Shown here: positions 49,950 to 61,599 of the stretch, one piece after another
Position numbering within the stretch: position 1 is the first letter of the stretch
Layout of the letters: every line of letters starts with the position of its first letter
Assembly: GCA_003439945.1 (NCBI GenBank)
Contig: QVRM01003916.1
Span: 216,501 to 280,500 of the forward strand
Direction: 5' to 3'
Length of the DNA: 64,000 nt
From: Dermanyssus gallinae
Taxonomy: Eukaryota > Arthropoda > Arachnida > Mesostigmata > Dermanyssidae
Position numbers and translations under genes: made by a program
Notes under the pieces: generated by a model
The model's database searches: none
Told to the model about the DNA's origin: nothing
The model's input: the letters and a program-made list of their open reading frames with translations, nothing else

Positions 49950-50843
49950 GGTGTATGCTACGCCATACGTATACTGTTATGGGCTGAGGACAAAGTTGCA
50001 AAACATTGTCATAAAAACTTGTCAACCCGGGCTACCTGCAGCTGGCGGACAACAGTAATTAGGCTCCTTACAATCACCGTGTAAGACAATGAAACAACAA
50101 CAAAAAGCAAAGCGTAATTCGGGCTGACGCACTTTCGTTTATTAAAGCGCACACGGGACACAGACAAGACAGTAGTCCAACCAACCGGCTCCCACACCGG
50201 CTTCATTTTATGACGTGGATCGGTTGATGCAGTCCGACGCCTGCCATCGCTAAACTGTGCTCGAAGTCCACCCACCTCTTGTGGTGGGTGCTGATATCTC
50301 TACTTCAACTGATAACTAAGCATCGTTTGTGCTACAACCTATTAAATTATTACTACTACCGAAACCCACCAACACTACGGCAAACTCATATGTAACATAC
50401 ACTTAGCTCGAGTAATAAATGATTGTTTGATTATTACTACAACAGCAACTACTGCGGTTAAGTTTCTCTAACTTCCCTCCTCTTTCTTCATTCGCAAAAC
50501 GATTTCCCTTTACATCGACGCATATATTTCGTCAACGTTTCGAATGTAGGCCATTCATTCATCTCATGAGGACGGTGGCGATAAATGGTGGTGGCTTCAA
50601 GGTCGAGGCTTTGATGGCACCTGTGTGCATTCTTCTCGCATAAAGTTACGCACAACAACAGACGCACACACACTGTTGTTAGTAAGGCAGCTCTCGAAGC
50701 CTCACGAGCCGGACAGGCTTTGACTGCATCATTCACGATCGAAAAATGCTCTAGAAGGCCAGGGTGAAGCCTTGACTTGACCCTACGATTCGTGCTTAAG
50801 AAGTTTTCATACATCGCGCTGGCTGCTTGCCTGTTGAGTGGCA

Positions 50844-50877
<34 letters not shown>

Positions 50878-51407
50878 GCTCGTCAACGCTAATCTGTCTT
50901 CTATTCCAAATTACAGTAACTGCTTGAATGTTCCTCCGCAAACCTCTTGCGAAATGTTGCCTCTCAATCGAGGAAAAAGTTTTCTTTTAAAGAAAACCAA
51001 GACCTGTGTAAAGTGGGAAATAATGAAGTTGCCGCGCGTCCTGTTGGTACTATAATAGTGGTTTGATAATTGATTTTGATAGCTAAAATAGGTACATTAG
51101 CAATTGCCCAAGGCACATCGCTCCGTGAGAAATTTGTTTCCTTTAAGAATATGTCCCTTAGTAAACTTCACCACCTTACCTCATTTGAACATTCCGAGCA
51201 TGATCCGTTTTCTATTTGTGACGGACATATTTTAAAGCAGTGGTGTGCTGTCTGAATGCTATTTCTTCAGAATCAAAAACCTCCTAAATACAGCTTAGGT
51301 AAGAATACAGTAAGGAATGTTTATGTTGACAAAATTCGTTTTCGAAACGATTTGTAATGCAACAATCTATTTATTCTTTTTGTCAATGCGTGATCAAACA
51401 TATTGAG

Positions 51408-51447
<40 letters not shown>

Positions 51448-51460
51448 AAAGACAGAGAAT
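49771..51460. other. CPQ intron 1, no further gene
   Basis: (TA)n at 49788-49836, 49904-49946, 50848-50876 and 51412-51442. Otherwise no motif. Confidence 0.5.
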
Positions 51461-51665
51461 ATAATAGCGGCGAGGTCTAGGGAGGTAGTGCGCTGGTCAT
51501 AGTTGTTATTTACCAGGCTTTCGTCGGTTCGATCTATGTTGTTAATTAAATTCTTGAGAAAGATGATAAATTGCACCGCTTACGGTCATCGGCAATACGA
51601 CTAAGAACTGTTGACCAGGAAACCCTATACATTTCAACATATCCGGCCCTTTCGAAGTAATCTTT
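51461..51665 (+). mobile_element. tRNA-derived SINE, family B, copy 3
   Basis: Head GCGGCGAGGTCTAGGGAGG, then TAGTGCGCTGGTCATAGTTG, B box GTCGGTTCGATC, and body GATGATAAATTGCACCGC, CAGGAAACCCTATACAT and CATATCCGGCCC. It is the best-preserved B box of the family and is colinear with the copies at 760-1052 and 10937-11157. Confidence 0.8.
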
Positions 51666-52323
51666 CTAAACATTTGTAGATTGGGCTAAAGCTATTGCTA
51701 TGTGCAATGAAAAGAAAATGTGTACTTGATTACTTTTCGAAACGTTCAAGGACAGCCGACCAACTAATTGAGAAGTCGAGTAAACCCCCAATCGTGCTGA
51801 AATCGAAGCCAAGAGTAATGGCCATACATGTGGTAGAATTGGACGTAGCAGTCCTGTAGTAGAGGTTGACGTTGTAATACTGAGGACCCAGTCGGGTGGG
51901 GTTTGTTTGCTATATAAAAAAAAAATATATATATATATATATATTTACGGGCACCATTAAAATGTGTGTGTATATCCCCCTTGGTCAGTATTAGCATAGG
52001 GGTTTCTTGTTACTTGGGTTATCGCTGTACCTAATAGCTCATTCAGGCTTTTATCTGTGACATCAAATGATAGCGCAGTAGATGATAACGGGGGGCTGAA
52101 GGTGGTGGTGGTGGTGATTGAGGTGTTAAGCCGGTCTCTCTCTATTCTGTTCGGCGGCTAGTGGTTATCGCCTCGCCGAAGCAAGGCGTAGACACCAAAA
52201 CTTTCTAATTCAGCCAGCCTTTAGCGCGTTTCTTATCGGCAGTTCTGACACTCTTGGCTAACAACAACAACCTACGGCACCACCTACATAGGTGCACTAG
52301 CAGACTTTCTCCGGGTTCATATA

Positions 52324-52362
<39 letters not shown>

Positions 52363-52391
52363 ATCGTGATACGTGTAAAATATACATAATG

Positions 52392-52420
<29 letters not shown>
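51666..52420. other. CPQ intron 1, remainder
   Basis: TA arrays at 51927-51944, 52325-52361 and 52395-52420. A tRNA A-box-like string (GGCTAGTGGTTATCGCC) at 52155-52171 without a B box. No gene. Confidence 0.5.
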
Positions 52421-52428
<8 letters not shown>

Positions 52429-52472
52429 ATGTCTCAGATAAATACGGACTAAACGTTAAAAAAAATATGTAT
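52421..52472. mobile_element. Solo mariner-type terminal repeat remnant
   Basis: TATAGGATGTCTCAGATAAA followed by TACGGACTAAACGTT resembles a mariner-type end (consensus-like CAGGGTGTCCCA), and it lies between TA arrays. Only one end is present. It provides the sequence just upstream of the next CPQ splice acceptor. Confidence 0.45.
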
Positions 52473-52480
52473 ATATATAG

Positions 52481-52614
52481 AAAAAGGCGAGTCGTGGAAG
52501 CAGTTGGCGGAATTCGTAGATCGCTTTGGACCTCGGCTAGCCGGCACGAAGCACCTCGAGGATGCGATTGATGACCGGATTAAACACCTGTCTCAAACTC
52601 TCGGGCCAAAGCAG
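52481..52614 (+). CDS. CPQ: Carboxypeptidase Q exon, N-terminal M28 region
   Basis: Begins after TATATATAG (acceptor at 52479-52480), taking its first base from the previous exon (phase 1). It reads GESWKQLAEFVDRFGPRLAG and then TKHLEDAIDDRIKHL-SQTLGPKQ. The (L/F)VDxxGPRLxG(S/T)KxLE-AI signature is typical of CPQ. The donor is CAG|GTGGGT, phase 0. The acceptor has no polypyrimidine tract. The preceding 35 nt are purine- and TA-rich, with ACTAAAC at about 52448-52454 as a possible branch point. Confidence 0.9.
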
Positions 52615-53100
52615 GTGGGTATCGTTCAAATTAGTAATAGCTCTAACAATGCATAGGAATCTGCTGGGGATCTCGTAGTGGATACGGACAGAGAAGACAT
52701 TATGACAAAATATGGGGTATTATGGTAATCATATCATCGTAGCAGCTGGCCGGCGAGCCATATTAAGGCTGAAGGCTGCCGTTAGTAAACGAATATTAAG
52801 CAGCACATTGTCTACACACACATAGACACCTTACATAGACATGTAGATAGAGTGTATATTGGATCTCATCGTGCCAAAAATGAGGTTAGCTCACACTCGT
52901 GATTAGCGCAAACTCTCAGTGTCGCAGTATTAGATTGGTGTCCGCGCTCTGCATCTCCGGTTTTGGCCAAGTTTGGGTTAGATCTACAAGGCTTTAGGTT
53001 CCGTTCGTATGAGTGCATCGGCGTCGTTTGCGTGGTCAGTCTCAGACGTTCGAACACTATGTTTTTTGTCGTCGTCGGTGTTGTTGTTGTTGCTACGCAG

Positions 53101-53304
53101 GTGAGCACCGAGAGTGTGGCATTTCCAAAGTGGACACGAGGCGACCTCGAGCTCACCCTGTTGAACGCCTGGAATCGAGGGCGCAACAAGTCGCTGCACG
53201 GCCTGGCTCTCGGAAGCTCGGTTGCCACCCCGAAAGCCGGCATCACTGCGGAAGCCATCGTCGTACGGTCATTCGACGAGCTAAACGCTATGAAGGATGA
53301 ACAA
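53101..53304 (+). CDS. CPQ: Carboxypeptidase Q exon, protease-associated region start
   Basis: Acceptor GTTGCTACGCAG|; donor CAA|GTGCGT; both phase 0. Translation runs VSTESVAFPKWTRGD, SLHGLALGSSVATPKAGITA and EAIVVRSFDELNAMKDEQ. The GLGSSxxTPxxGITAE-xVVxSFDEL block is diagnostic of CPQ. The frame joins both neighbours cleanly. The intron before it (52615-53100) is 486 nt, with the TTG-rich tract 53081-53096 acting as pyrimidine tract. Confidence 0.95.
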
Positions 53305-53363
53305 GTGCGTCGTTTGGCGTGCTATTGGAGAACAGCAGCAATAACAATATTATTTTATATAAT

Positions 53364-53367
<4 letters not shown>

Positions 53368-53446
<79 letters not shown>
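53368..53446. repeat. (TA)n array, left edge of the mariner relic
   Basis: About 80 bp of TA dinucleotides in CPQ intron 3. Confidence 0.95.
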
Positions 53447-54741
53447 TCCCATAACTTTGAAACGGCGGATTCGATTTAAAACTCAGCAGCATATTTCTAA
53501 TTTTTTTTGGCAAAGCAACTAGTCTGTCAATTTTCCACAGTTGCCAGTATATGTAATCTTGCGCAACCTGTCAACGGGTTTGTTTTACATTTTTTTATTT
53601 TTTTTGAAGCACGACTTCAAATTTCCATAGATTAAAGAGAATCCACGGGGTTTAGGTCGGGCAAATATTGGGGTTGTAGTTGTTGTAAAACAATGCGTCC
53701 TGGCATGCTGTTAATGCGGACCGGTTGTGTTTGCTTTACTCTCTGTGGTAAGTAAGACGCAGGGTGCTGTTAGAAGGTGTATTGCTGACGATGCTGACCA
53801 AAGTAACGTAGTAAACCAAAGTTTCATACAACTATCCAGTACCAATTGGCAGTAAAGCGAGGCGTTTGCTTTGTTTCATTTAAATGCGAGAATTACTATG
53901 GTGCCTATTGATTTCTAAGACAAACACGGTCATTTTGTCAGTTTACTGTGTTTTTTTGTAGTAATAAGAGTCTTATCACAAACAATTCTGTTGTTGGGTA
54001 GTTCACCACCATTCGCCTAGTCAAAAAGCACTTCTGGTCGAAGGTGGAATACTTTTCTTCTTTGCCGTAGGTTTGTGCATAATCCTGTTGAAACGTTTGA
54101 GTTTGCCTTTCTAGAACAGCGAGTAGAGCGTAAAAAAGATACCCTGCCATGCTGATTTTGATGTTCTTTTGCTGGCGAAAGCCGTGATAAATCTAGTACG
54201 AGCGTGCTTAGAAGGCTGCAAAGAAGCAAATATAAACCTTGATGAAAGCAAAGATGAACCAGTGGTAAAAGCAAAGTAGTAGTGTCTTACGAGCCAGCAC
54301 TCTGTACAAATGGATTTGGTTATGTCTAGACCTCCCTCTTTTCCTTGCAAACCGAAGAGACTCGCATATAGGAGGGGGTGGGGGGCGGAGGGGGGGGGAG
54401 ACGCTGCGAGGTTTTGGCCAGATGTACAAACTTTCTTTACGTTTACAGTTATGATTGCGGTTTGCCGTTTTACGACACGCCTATGGCGTATGCTGGCGAT
54501 GCTGGCTGTCCTCTGTAAATCTTTCGAGCACACAACGCGCTTTGATTCTTGATGCCGGGACGGGTGTAAACTTCTTGGCAATCTCTGTTGAACGCTTACC
54601 AGCCAAACAGGGCACAATCACGGCACTTGCCACGTTACCAATATCATGGACTTAAACCCAGCGCCGAACGGAGCTAAATACATGATCCTCTATTAGCGTC
54701 GAGCAACATTTCTATCAAGCTGATACGTTAGTTGGCTTACT

Positions 54742-54743
<2 letters not shown>
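53447..54743 (-). pseudogene. Tc1/mariner-superfamily transposase relic, antisense in CPQ intron 3
   Basis: The minus-strand reading with frame breaks shows an N-terminal helix-turn-helix stretch (about 54600-54500: LAGKRSTEIAKKFTPVPAS). Near 53940-54040 it shows FDQKCFLTRRMVVN and QNDRVCLRNQ, which matches a FDEK...QNDRV block I know from arthropod Tc1/mariner-like transposases. Near 53680-53640 it shows YLPDLNPVDSL, the DDE-domain end usually written SPDLNPIEN. A G-run interrupts it at 54366-54399. The element is bounded by (TA)n on both sides. I could not find clear terminal inverted repeats. It is dead because of many stops. Confidence 0.7.
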
Positions 54744-54817
<74 letters not shown>

Positions 54818-54822
54818 TATAT
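54744..54822. repeat. (TA)n array, right edge of the mariner relic
   Basis: About 80 bp of TA, with CATATA and GTATA variants. It ends 46 nt before the next CPQ exon. Confidence 0.95.
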
Positions 54823-54868
54823 GGGGCACAACGAAACTAACATGTTTCTCATGTGGATTCTACGTTAG

Positions 54869-55118
54869 ATCACTGGCAAAATTGTAGTCTATAACCAGCG
54901 GTACAAAGCGTATCAGAAAACGGTGTTGTATCGAACAGGCGGGGCATCGGCCGCTGCTGCCAAAGGTGCGGTCGCGGTTCTGGTCCGGTCCGTGACAGAC
55001 GCGTCGCTCTACACGCCGCACACCGGCGTCCTCGTCTACGCCGAAAACAGCCCAATGATTCCCGCCATCTCTATCACGGCCGAGGACGCCGAACTCATGT
55101 GGCGAAAGCAGCAGCGAG
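54869..55118 (+). CDS. CPQ: Carboxypeptidase Q exon, PA-like insert
   Basis: Acceptor CTACGTTAG| and donor CGAG|GTAAGC; enters phase 0 and leaves phase 1. It reads ITGKIVVYNQRYKAYQKT, VLYRTGGASAAAAKGAVAVL, VRSVTDASLYTPHTGVLVY and PMIPAISITAEDAELMWRKQ. The GKIVVYNQ, YRTxGAxxAAxxGAxAxLxRSV and SxYSPHTG blocks are the protease-associated-type insert of CPQ, which shapes the active-site cleft and dimer. GC is clearly higher than the surrounding intron. Confidence 0.96.
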
Positions 55119-55144
55119 GTAAGCCTAATGTACACATACATGCC

Positions 55145-55173
55145 TATATATATATATATTTATTTATATATAC

Positions 55174-55235
<62 letters not shown>
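55145..55235. repeat. (TA)n-rich array 27 nt after a CPQ donor
   Basis: TATA/TTTATTTATATACATA mixture directly downstream of the exon donor at 55119. Confidence 0.9.
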
Positions 55236-55587
55236 TGGTGTAACTGTAAACATACTTACGTAAATTCCACAAACTTACTCGTTTATTCAGCTGTATGCAT
55301 GTATAGAAGCGGCGGTTGCCTGTATGGCTAACGTTAAAAACAGACTTGTTCAGAGTAGAGTTCATTCATCCTCGTCGATTCTGTTGGATCCAGTCATTAC
55401 GAGCGTCTAAAATGTGGAGCGTAAAAAGATATTGTACTCTCCGAGCAGCTCAAAGACTTAGAACGAACGGGCTTGATTTTGCCTAAAAACTCGATTCCCC
55501 ACCCCCCACACCGACGAACCTTGATGTCGTGATGATAGCCACTGCTGTAGGGTCGAGCGCAGTCACAAGGGGACAGAAATACATTTC
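55236..55587. other. CPQ intron 4, no gene
   Basis: No motif seen. Confidence 0.5.
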
Positions 55588-55758
55588 GGGTTGACCCCCA
55601 ACCAAGGTTTACCCTCCACGGGAATGCTTTTCACGTTGCTTCACAGACGGACCCCCATTAATACAAATGTGCAACAGTGGGGCTCGAACCAGCGCACCTA
55701 TGCGTCTCCTCCAGTCGCCAGGCGCAGGCGAATGCACCCACGACGCCACCGGGCTCGA
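55588..55758 (-). mobile_element. tRNA-derived SINE, family A, copy 5
   Basis: Minus-strand reading: GAGCCCGGTGGCGTCGTGGG, B box TGGTTCGAGCCCCAC, TTGCACATTTGTATTAATGG, and a terminal GGTTGGGGGTCAACC hairpin in which both stem strands have changed together (GGCTGA/TCAGCC elsewhere). Confidence 0.85.
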
Positions 55759-56000
55759 CCGGTTCCTCGAGTTACAAGGGGATAGAGGCTGAAAAGTTTC
55801 CGTTGCGGGCGCATCAACCTTACTACATCTTTACATGTGCAGGCATATCGGGTTGTTGCTAGCACTGTCCATTTGCACGCACAAGGAAAGTTTATGAAGC
55901 CGATTTTGCGGACAACAGTGCCCTGAGCCAGCCAGTTGCGAGTGCTTATATCGTACGATATGCCAAACACATACTTACATTGATACGCATTACCCGTATG
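55759..56000. other. CPQ intron 4, no gene
   Basis: No motif seen. Confidence 0.5.
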
Positions 56001-56071
56001 GCATCCACGTTTGTGTGAATATCCACGTTTGTGTAAATATCCACGTTTGTGTAATATCCACGTTTGTGTGC
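56001..56071. repeat. Tandem repeat, four units of about 18 bp
   Basis: Four copies of ATCCACGTTTGTGT separated by GAAT, AAAT or AAT. Confidence 0.9.
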
Positions 56072-58315
56072 CGTTCGTAGTCTCTTCCGGTTCTCTTGGG
56101 TATGACCTTTATACGCTTCGTGCTATACATTACTGCAATTTCAGCCGACCATACATTACTGCAACTTTAGCTACAGTTATCGGCGGCTTTCTTCGAACTT
56201 CTCGAGCTCAAATCAAATGCAGCATAATTCGTCGCAGAGCAGCGGCTCCGTTTGCCGTGTTGCATATTTAGCGTCCAGGTACCTCTTCATTTGCGCGTCT
56301 ACCATTTTTTAAAGTTTTGTTAGTTTGTTTTCCTAGATTGCTTTAGATCGCTTTCTTTTTCGCCATTATACTCAAGGCTAGGGTATCTGCATAGGCGCCA
56401 AGCTGTATGCCCCAAACTTAATCTATGTATTGCACTCGGCTGCATGCTAGATCCACCAAGTCAGAGAGCCGAAATTCCCCTCCTCTAGGGCACTTCCTGT
56501 ATGCACAGGATCGCTCATTGTATGCCGTAAAGTTAATGAGAAATTCCAGCTCTCTCTGCAGCTCTTCGGGCACCTGCTAGCTCATCGAATGCTCACAATT
56601 CTTACTAATCATCCACCGTCCAGTATGACGGGGCAGTGGTTTGCGCGCTCTAATCGTAACCCGTATTTCATTTTAATTCAAAATGTCCACTATGTGTATA
56701 ATAACCGCGCTGGTTGATTTTAAATTGCCAAAGCTATGCTGTGAATTAGAATTGGCGCCATGCGTCCCCATTTCTACCACTACTCGTTTATCCAGTATAG
56801 TTTTCATCGATTGCCCTCCCTGGCGTGCAACAGCAGCAGGTTGACTTATCTGCAGGATGACGATGTTTCCGCGGCTTTCTCAGGTTTTTCCAGTCTCTGT
56901 GGAATCGGCCTTGTTTTGCCGCTCTATTTGCGACTTCTGTCTTAACGGCAAAGTTGGCTGTTTTTGGTAGCGATTCGACTGGTATACCGTCTCCTGCAGA
57001 CCCGTGTTAATTTTCTCATCCATGCCAGTAACTTCATTACTGGTAAAAACGCGTAGTCCGATCTCTTCGCTTTTCCGATTCCCTCCTTCTCGCTTCCGCG
57101 TTTTCGTGGCGACGCTGCTTTTCTGTACCGCCTTGATCCGACGAAAACCGGCGCTCAATTCAGACGTCGTCAACGTCGAAAGCAGGCATTCTTTTTGTTT
57201 ATACGATATCTTCACACTACAAATAATTAGAGGATCCTATGTTTGTCGTAGTCACATTATGGTAGTCTTCTATCTTCACGTAGGCCTCCCCCAGAGCTTT
57301 TGTCATTGCTCTGATGCGTTAGCGTTGCCTCTATCAGCGAGGTCCTCTTGGCCCGTTCTCATTACATTCTCCTTTTAGCCTTTCTCTGTCCATACTTCAG
57401 CTCAGCCTGCCTCTATACAGATACAAGATTCTCCTTTGTGTTGCTGACTCACTAATCCAGACTCCCTAGTCTAGATTGTCCAGTCCAGATGTCGCAGCTA
57501 CGCGAAATCGTTTGCTCTTAGTGCTCATTATGTTCTACACTCTATTGTCACCTCTGCAGGTACTTAGTAAGAGTTTATATGGCTGCATCCGGATAAATGC
57601 AGCAGGCGCAGATATCCAGGGTTTGATTCCATTCAGGCGCAAACACGTACGTTCCCTTCTTCCCTTCTATGTGTTCAAGGCTATCCTGAAGCAAAGTGCT
57701 TCCCATTGCCTTCCTGTGCTCCGTTTGGAATGCGAGCGCACCCACTTGATGCTCGTCTTAGCCCATTTCTATCTGTTTTTGCTTTATAATACTATTACAA
57801 TTACGGACAAGTCACTCAAGAGGGTGCCGTCGTCACGTTTTCCACCACCCCCCCGCTCTGGCCGCCGCCTAACATTAATATCTATAATCAAATTTATACC
57901 CGCTGCCGGTGGTGGTGCTACGACGCTCCGGCGGGGTGATTTACTCAGCCACACAACGCCGAACGAAATCTGCAGCAGTTTCCAAATTCTAGACGTTTCA
58001 ATTTTGTTTGTTTATGGCTCACAATACACTGTCTGCTTACAACAACAAATAGGCAAATAGACCGCACGCGAATTTCTGTCAGTGTCCCGTTCGTTGTTCG
58101 TAAGCAGTATAGCATGGTGGACACAGTGAAAGCTGTCAATGCGCGCTAACTGACCAAACCTAGACTGAGAGAGCCACAGAGGTGAACCGGGGGTCGGTCG
58201 GAACCAACTGTCGAAATGAATACCCTCGAGCAAAGCTGGCGACAAATTGACTCAGTAAACATTGCAGTAGTAGACCGGCAGCCAACCTAACATGTTCGCC
58301 GACTTCCGGCAACAC
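56072..58315. other. CPQ intron 4, possible degraded element, no gene called
   Basis: Minus-strand stretches at 56880-57215 and 56500-56350 (for example LGAYADTLALSIMAK) hint at a decayed LINE. The motifs are too weak to call. Confidence 0.35.
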
Positions 58316-58336
58316 CTATATATATATATATATATA

Positions 58337-59054
58337 CAGGGTCTCCCAGAAAAAATTCGAAAGCGACACAGGGAATTATAGAGCTTCTTAAAGTAAATAT
58401 TTGTGTCAATGAAACATGGTCTCTGAGAAATCCTGTTTTGGAGTGAGAGTGATACTACTATTTATTGCTAAATTTTATGACACTGATGTTGTGTCTCTAC
58501 ATAGGGGCACAAAATGTGCGATTGCGATATACCAAATTCTCCTATACAAAAACTAAGCACTTCGTGTGTCAGATGTCCTACTTTATCAGATAAATCACTC
58601 TGGGTCACTTATGCATGCACTCAATGTCGACATGCCCTCTGAAAATTATAATCACGGCATTGCCATAGATTTGGTTCCAAAGTGATTGCTATGAAATGTG
58701 CATTTGCGTGAATGTATTTGTTCTGAGCGCTGTAAAATGTTGTAGGGTTATGATTTTGAGGTATTGGGACTTTATTTTTTTGCGAATTCTTTTCTAATCG
58801 ATCATGTCGCATGTTCTGGCTGGCGTTATATGTTCCTCAGATTCCCCAGCTGAATTTTCTCACGAACACGACGATGTGCTGTGGTTGTCTTTGTCCTCCT
58901 ATGTCCGGCAACAACACCAGTGTCACGGATGTTAGCAATATGACCCTCACTCCAAAACAAAACTTCTCAGAGACCATGTATCATTGTAAAAATATTTAGT
59001 CTAACGAGCTCTGCAATTGCTTAGGCCTCTCTCTAAATATTTCTAGAGGACCTG
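58337..59054. mobile_element. Non-autonomous TA-flanked element with about 115-bp inverted repeats
   Basis: The left end 58337-58453 (CAGGGTCTCCCAGAAAAAAT...) and right end 58940-59054 (reverse complement CAGGTCCTCTAGAAATATTT...) are imperfect inverted repeats. They share an almost exact inner block (ACATGGTCTCTGAGAA, then TGTTTTGGAGTGAG). Both ends abut TA, and (TA)n arrays flank (58316-58336; 59055-59078). The 5'-CAGGG/TA pattern fits Tc1/mariner. The 486-bp interior has only short frames without transposase motifs. Confidence 0.85.
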
Positions 59055-59078
59055 TAGATATATATATATATATATATT

Positions 59079-59621
59079 ACAGATCAAGCTTCATTATTTG
59101 ACAGACTCTTATTGGTGGTATCATCAGCTATTCAAACTTCCCCAGCCCTCGGTTGTTGTCTGAAACAATGACGGCTACACGAAAAGCGAGCTCTGTTATT
59201 AGGATACAGCCATTTTAGCTAAGTTAACTAAGTTCGACAAACGCCCCAATTTTCGTCACCCAAAAAGAAACTGGATGCTTAGTTGATATATTGAGTGTTA
59301 AATTTCTGTGTCGGTTGACTTTCAACGACAGCGACGCCAGCGACCCCACCTGATCCCTTGCCAAGTGTACGCGCAGTACCCCAAAGAGAAGACCGTTGCG
59401 AACAGAAACATTTCTCCTGTAGAATTTCCATGTTCGAGCTTTTTTTCCATTTCCGATGCGCGTTGGAACGCCGACGCCGAGCGCGCAAATCTTGGAGGCA
59501 TGCGTAGAGTTCGGCTTTGATAGGCGTACCGAAACGTTTGAGGACTCTGAAGGAAAGGCGGAGTGGGATAATGGAAGTTGGAGGAAGGAATTCCGTCTAG
59601 ATAGGCAAGCAGTATTGCGAT
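59079..59621. other. CPQ intron 4, no gene
   Basis: The minus-strand frame 59224-59805 is open partly through the minisatellite; no recognised domain. Confidence 0.45.
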
Positions 59622-59754
59622 AGGGGATGGCCTTTGCCGTAGGGGATGGCCTTTGCCATAGGGGATGGCCTTTGCCATAGGGGATGGCCTTTGCCATAGG
59701 GGATGGCCTTTGCCATAGGGGATGGCCTTTGCCATGGGGAATGGCCTTTGCGAT
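59622..59754. repeat. 19-bp minisatellite, seven units
   Basis: Units of AGGGGATGGCCTTTGCCAT. The first unit has GT for AT, five are identical, and the last is changed (GGGGAATGGCCTTTGCGAT). Each unit holds the near-palindrome ATGGCCTTTGCCAT. The 19-bp period does not preserve a reading frame. Confidence 0.95.
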
Positions 59755-61554
59755 AGGGATGGATCGCTGCCCGATTGCACACTCTTCACGACTCACCACT
59801 CTCACTACCTTCTGGTACCGCTGGTACTGCTATGGCTCACCATGACTGTGTTATTTCTGCCGAGGCGGGCGCAGTTCTGTCGCTTAGCGGGCTCCCGGGT
59901 CGAATGACAACGGCTTTAACGAATATCTGCGACGTCTTTCCCGCCCCGGGGGTTACGCGTAGAGCGTTGCTGTGGGTAGGAGAGAACGTATGTGCGGCTA
60001 TACGCAGCGCCGTTGGACGACCATATTGGTAACACGGTTAGGCAGTACAAAATTGCAAATGATAGATAAATATTGACAAAAAGGACGCGGTTAAGTTTGG
60101 TTTTGCTTCGAGACCGGTGCGAAGCGGTAGAGCGCATTACCGTAGTGGGACCCTACTTAAGTAGTTCGAAGTAGGAACGCAGGTAGTTTTAACCCAGGAC
60201 TTGCTCGGTCTGCCTTCATCATAACAAATACTTCCAGCGTCAATGATGGCAGTGCCTTATGCGTCTAGGTCTTCGTCGCCTGGTTTACCGGCGTCTAATG
60301 TTTTGCACACATGACTCCGTCGGTATCTTCTTGCCTTGCTTGCGAGCGCTGACTTCATCATGATACTGTGTCAAACGTATCATAGTCTACTAAAAGCAAA
60401 CTTTAAACACAAAAACAGATCTCGTCATCCAAAACACTCATAAGTCCGCTCAACAAGTAAGCAACCGCAAATCTTCTTTCGCCTTATATTCTGTAATCGC
60501 TTTTACTGTAGCCAAAGAGAGCTACAATCCTGGTTTTTATCTTTTTGGCAATTGTTGCGCTCAAAAAAGCAATCTAGACATGAAAGAATGCTTTACCCCA
60601 AGAATGCTTTTACTCAAACAACGAGAGCTTTGAACCTCATGAGCCTTTATATTTGCAGTAGACTGCTCCTAGCATATATAATGCAGTGGGTTGCCTTCTA
60701 TCGCGACAACTTCTCATGTATGGCAGCGGGCTATAGTTGAGGTAATTATTGTTTGCACATACAACCGTCTGTCAAGCAATTCCTATTCACCTAGCTCTTA
60801 GCTAATCGTTAGCCTCCCACAAATTGGTTATATTATGTGTTTTCCAACGAGTGGCCACCAATATATCTAGATAAGGTAGATGTAGCCATGTAGGAGTTAA
60901 TCACAGCCTCCATTTTGCAAGAGTGTCCGCCTGTTTGGATGGAAGATGTTTTAATGTATCAGTGCACAACCATAAGCAGCCACACAATGGCTAAAGGACC
61001 ACACATACACCCTAAAATGTAAAAAGTAAGATGCTATAGTTTGCGCTTCAAAACACGATGTGCTGCCACTCAATGTTCGTCTGTTGTCATTGTTGTCTCG
61101 ACCCGACTGGTTTCTTCATGGCTCAAGGCTTTGAAGCACTAAAACATAGGATTCCGATTAGGCGTGCTCCGTGAATGGCGTTACATGTGCATATTGATAC
61201 CGCATTCTGTCAACGAAGACAAATTTGATCTGAAAAATACTGTCTTGCGTAGAGTGCTTGCACGTCGGCGCAAACGGGTGCCTTAACATTTCAAACGGAT
61301 GAAAATAGAAAATAAATGAGAGGAAATGATCACGTGCCATCTTTGGTTAATCCTTTTATGTTCACCCATTTTACGGTCCTCGCGGAAATAGGTCTTGCGG
61401 CAAAGTTCGGTCCCTATGTTGCTAGTAAATATATATATGAATATATATTTATATTGCGTCAGCTAAATCCAGACAAACTGTGCCTCTAGTAAAATTGTCA
61501 TATTTTGCTATTATATTTGGGCACCGAAAATGATGAGTTTGGGCTTGTAGTGTT

Positions 61555-61599
<45 letters not shown>

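Noticed and set aside
56350..57215. A LINE relic on the minus strand
   Set aside because: Isolated RT-like strings such as AYADTLALS lack supporting neighbours.
59622..59754. CRISPR array
   Set aside because: Units are contiguous 19-bp repeats with no spacers, in a eukaryotic intron.
59224..59805. 193-codon minus-strand frame
   Set aside because: Partly the translation of the 19-bp minisatellite; the rest has no motif.
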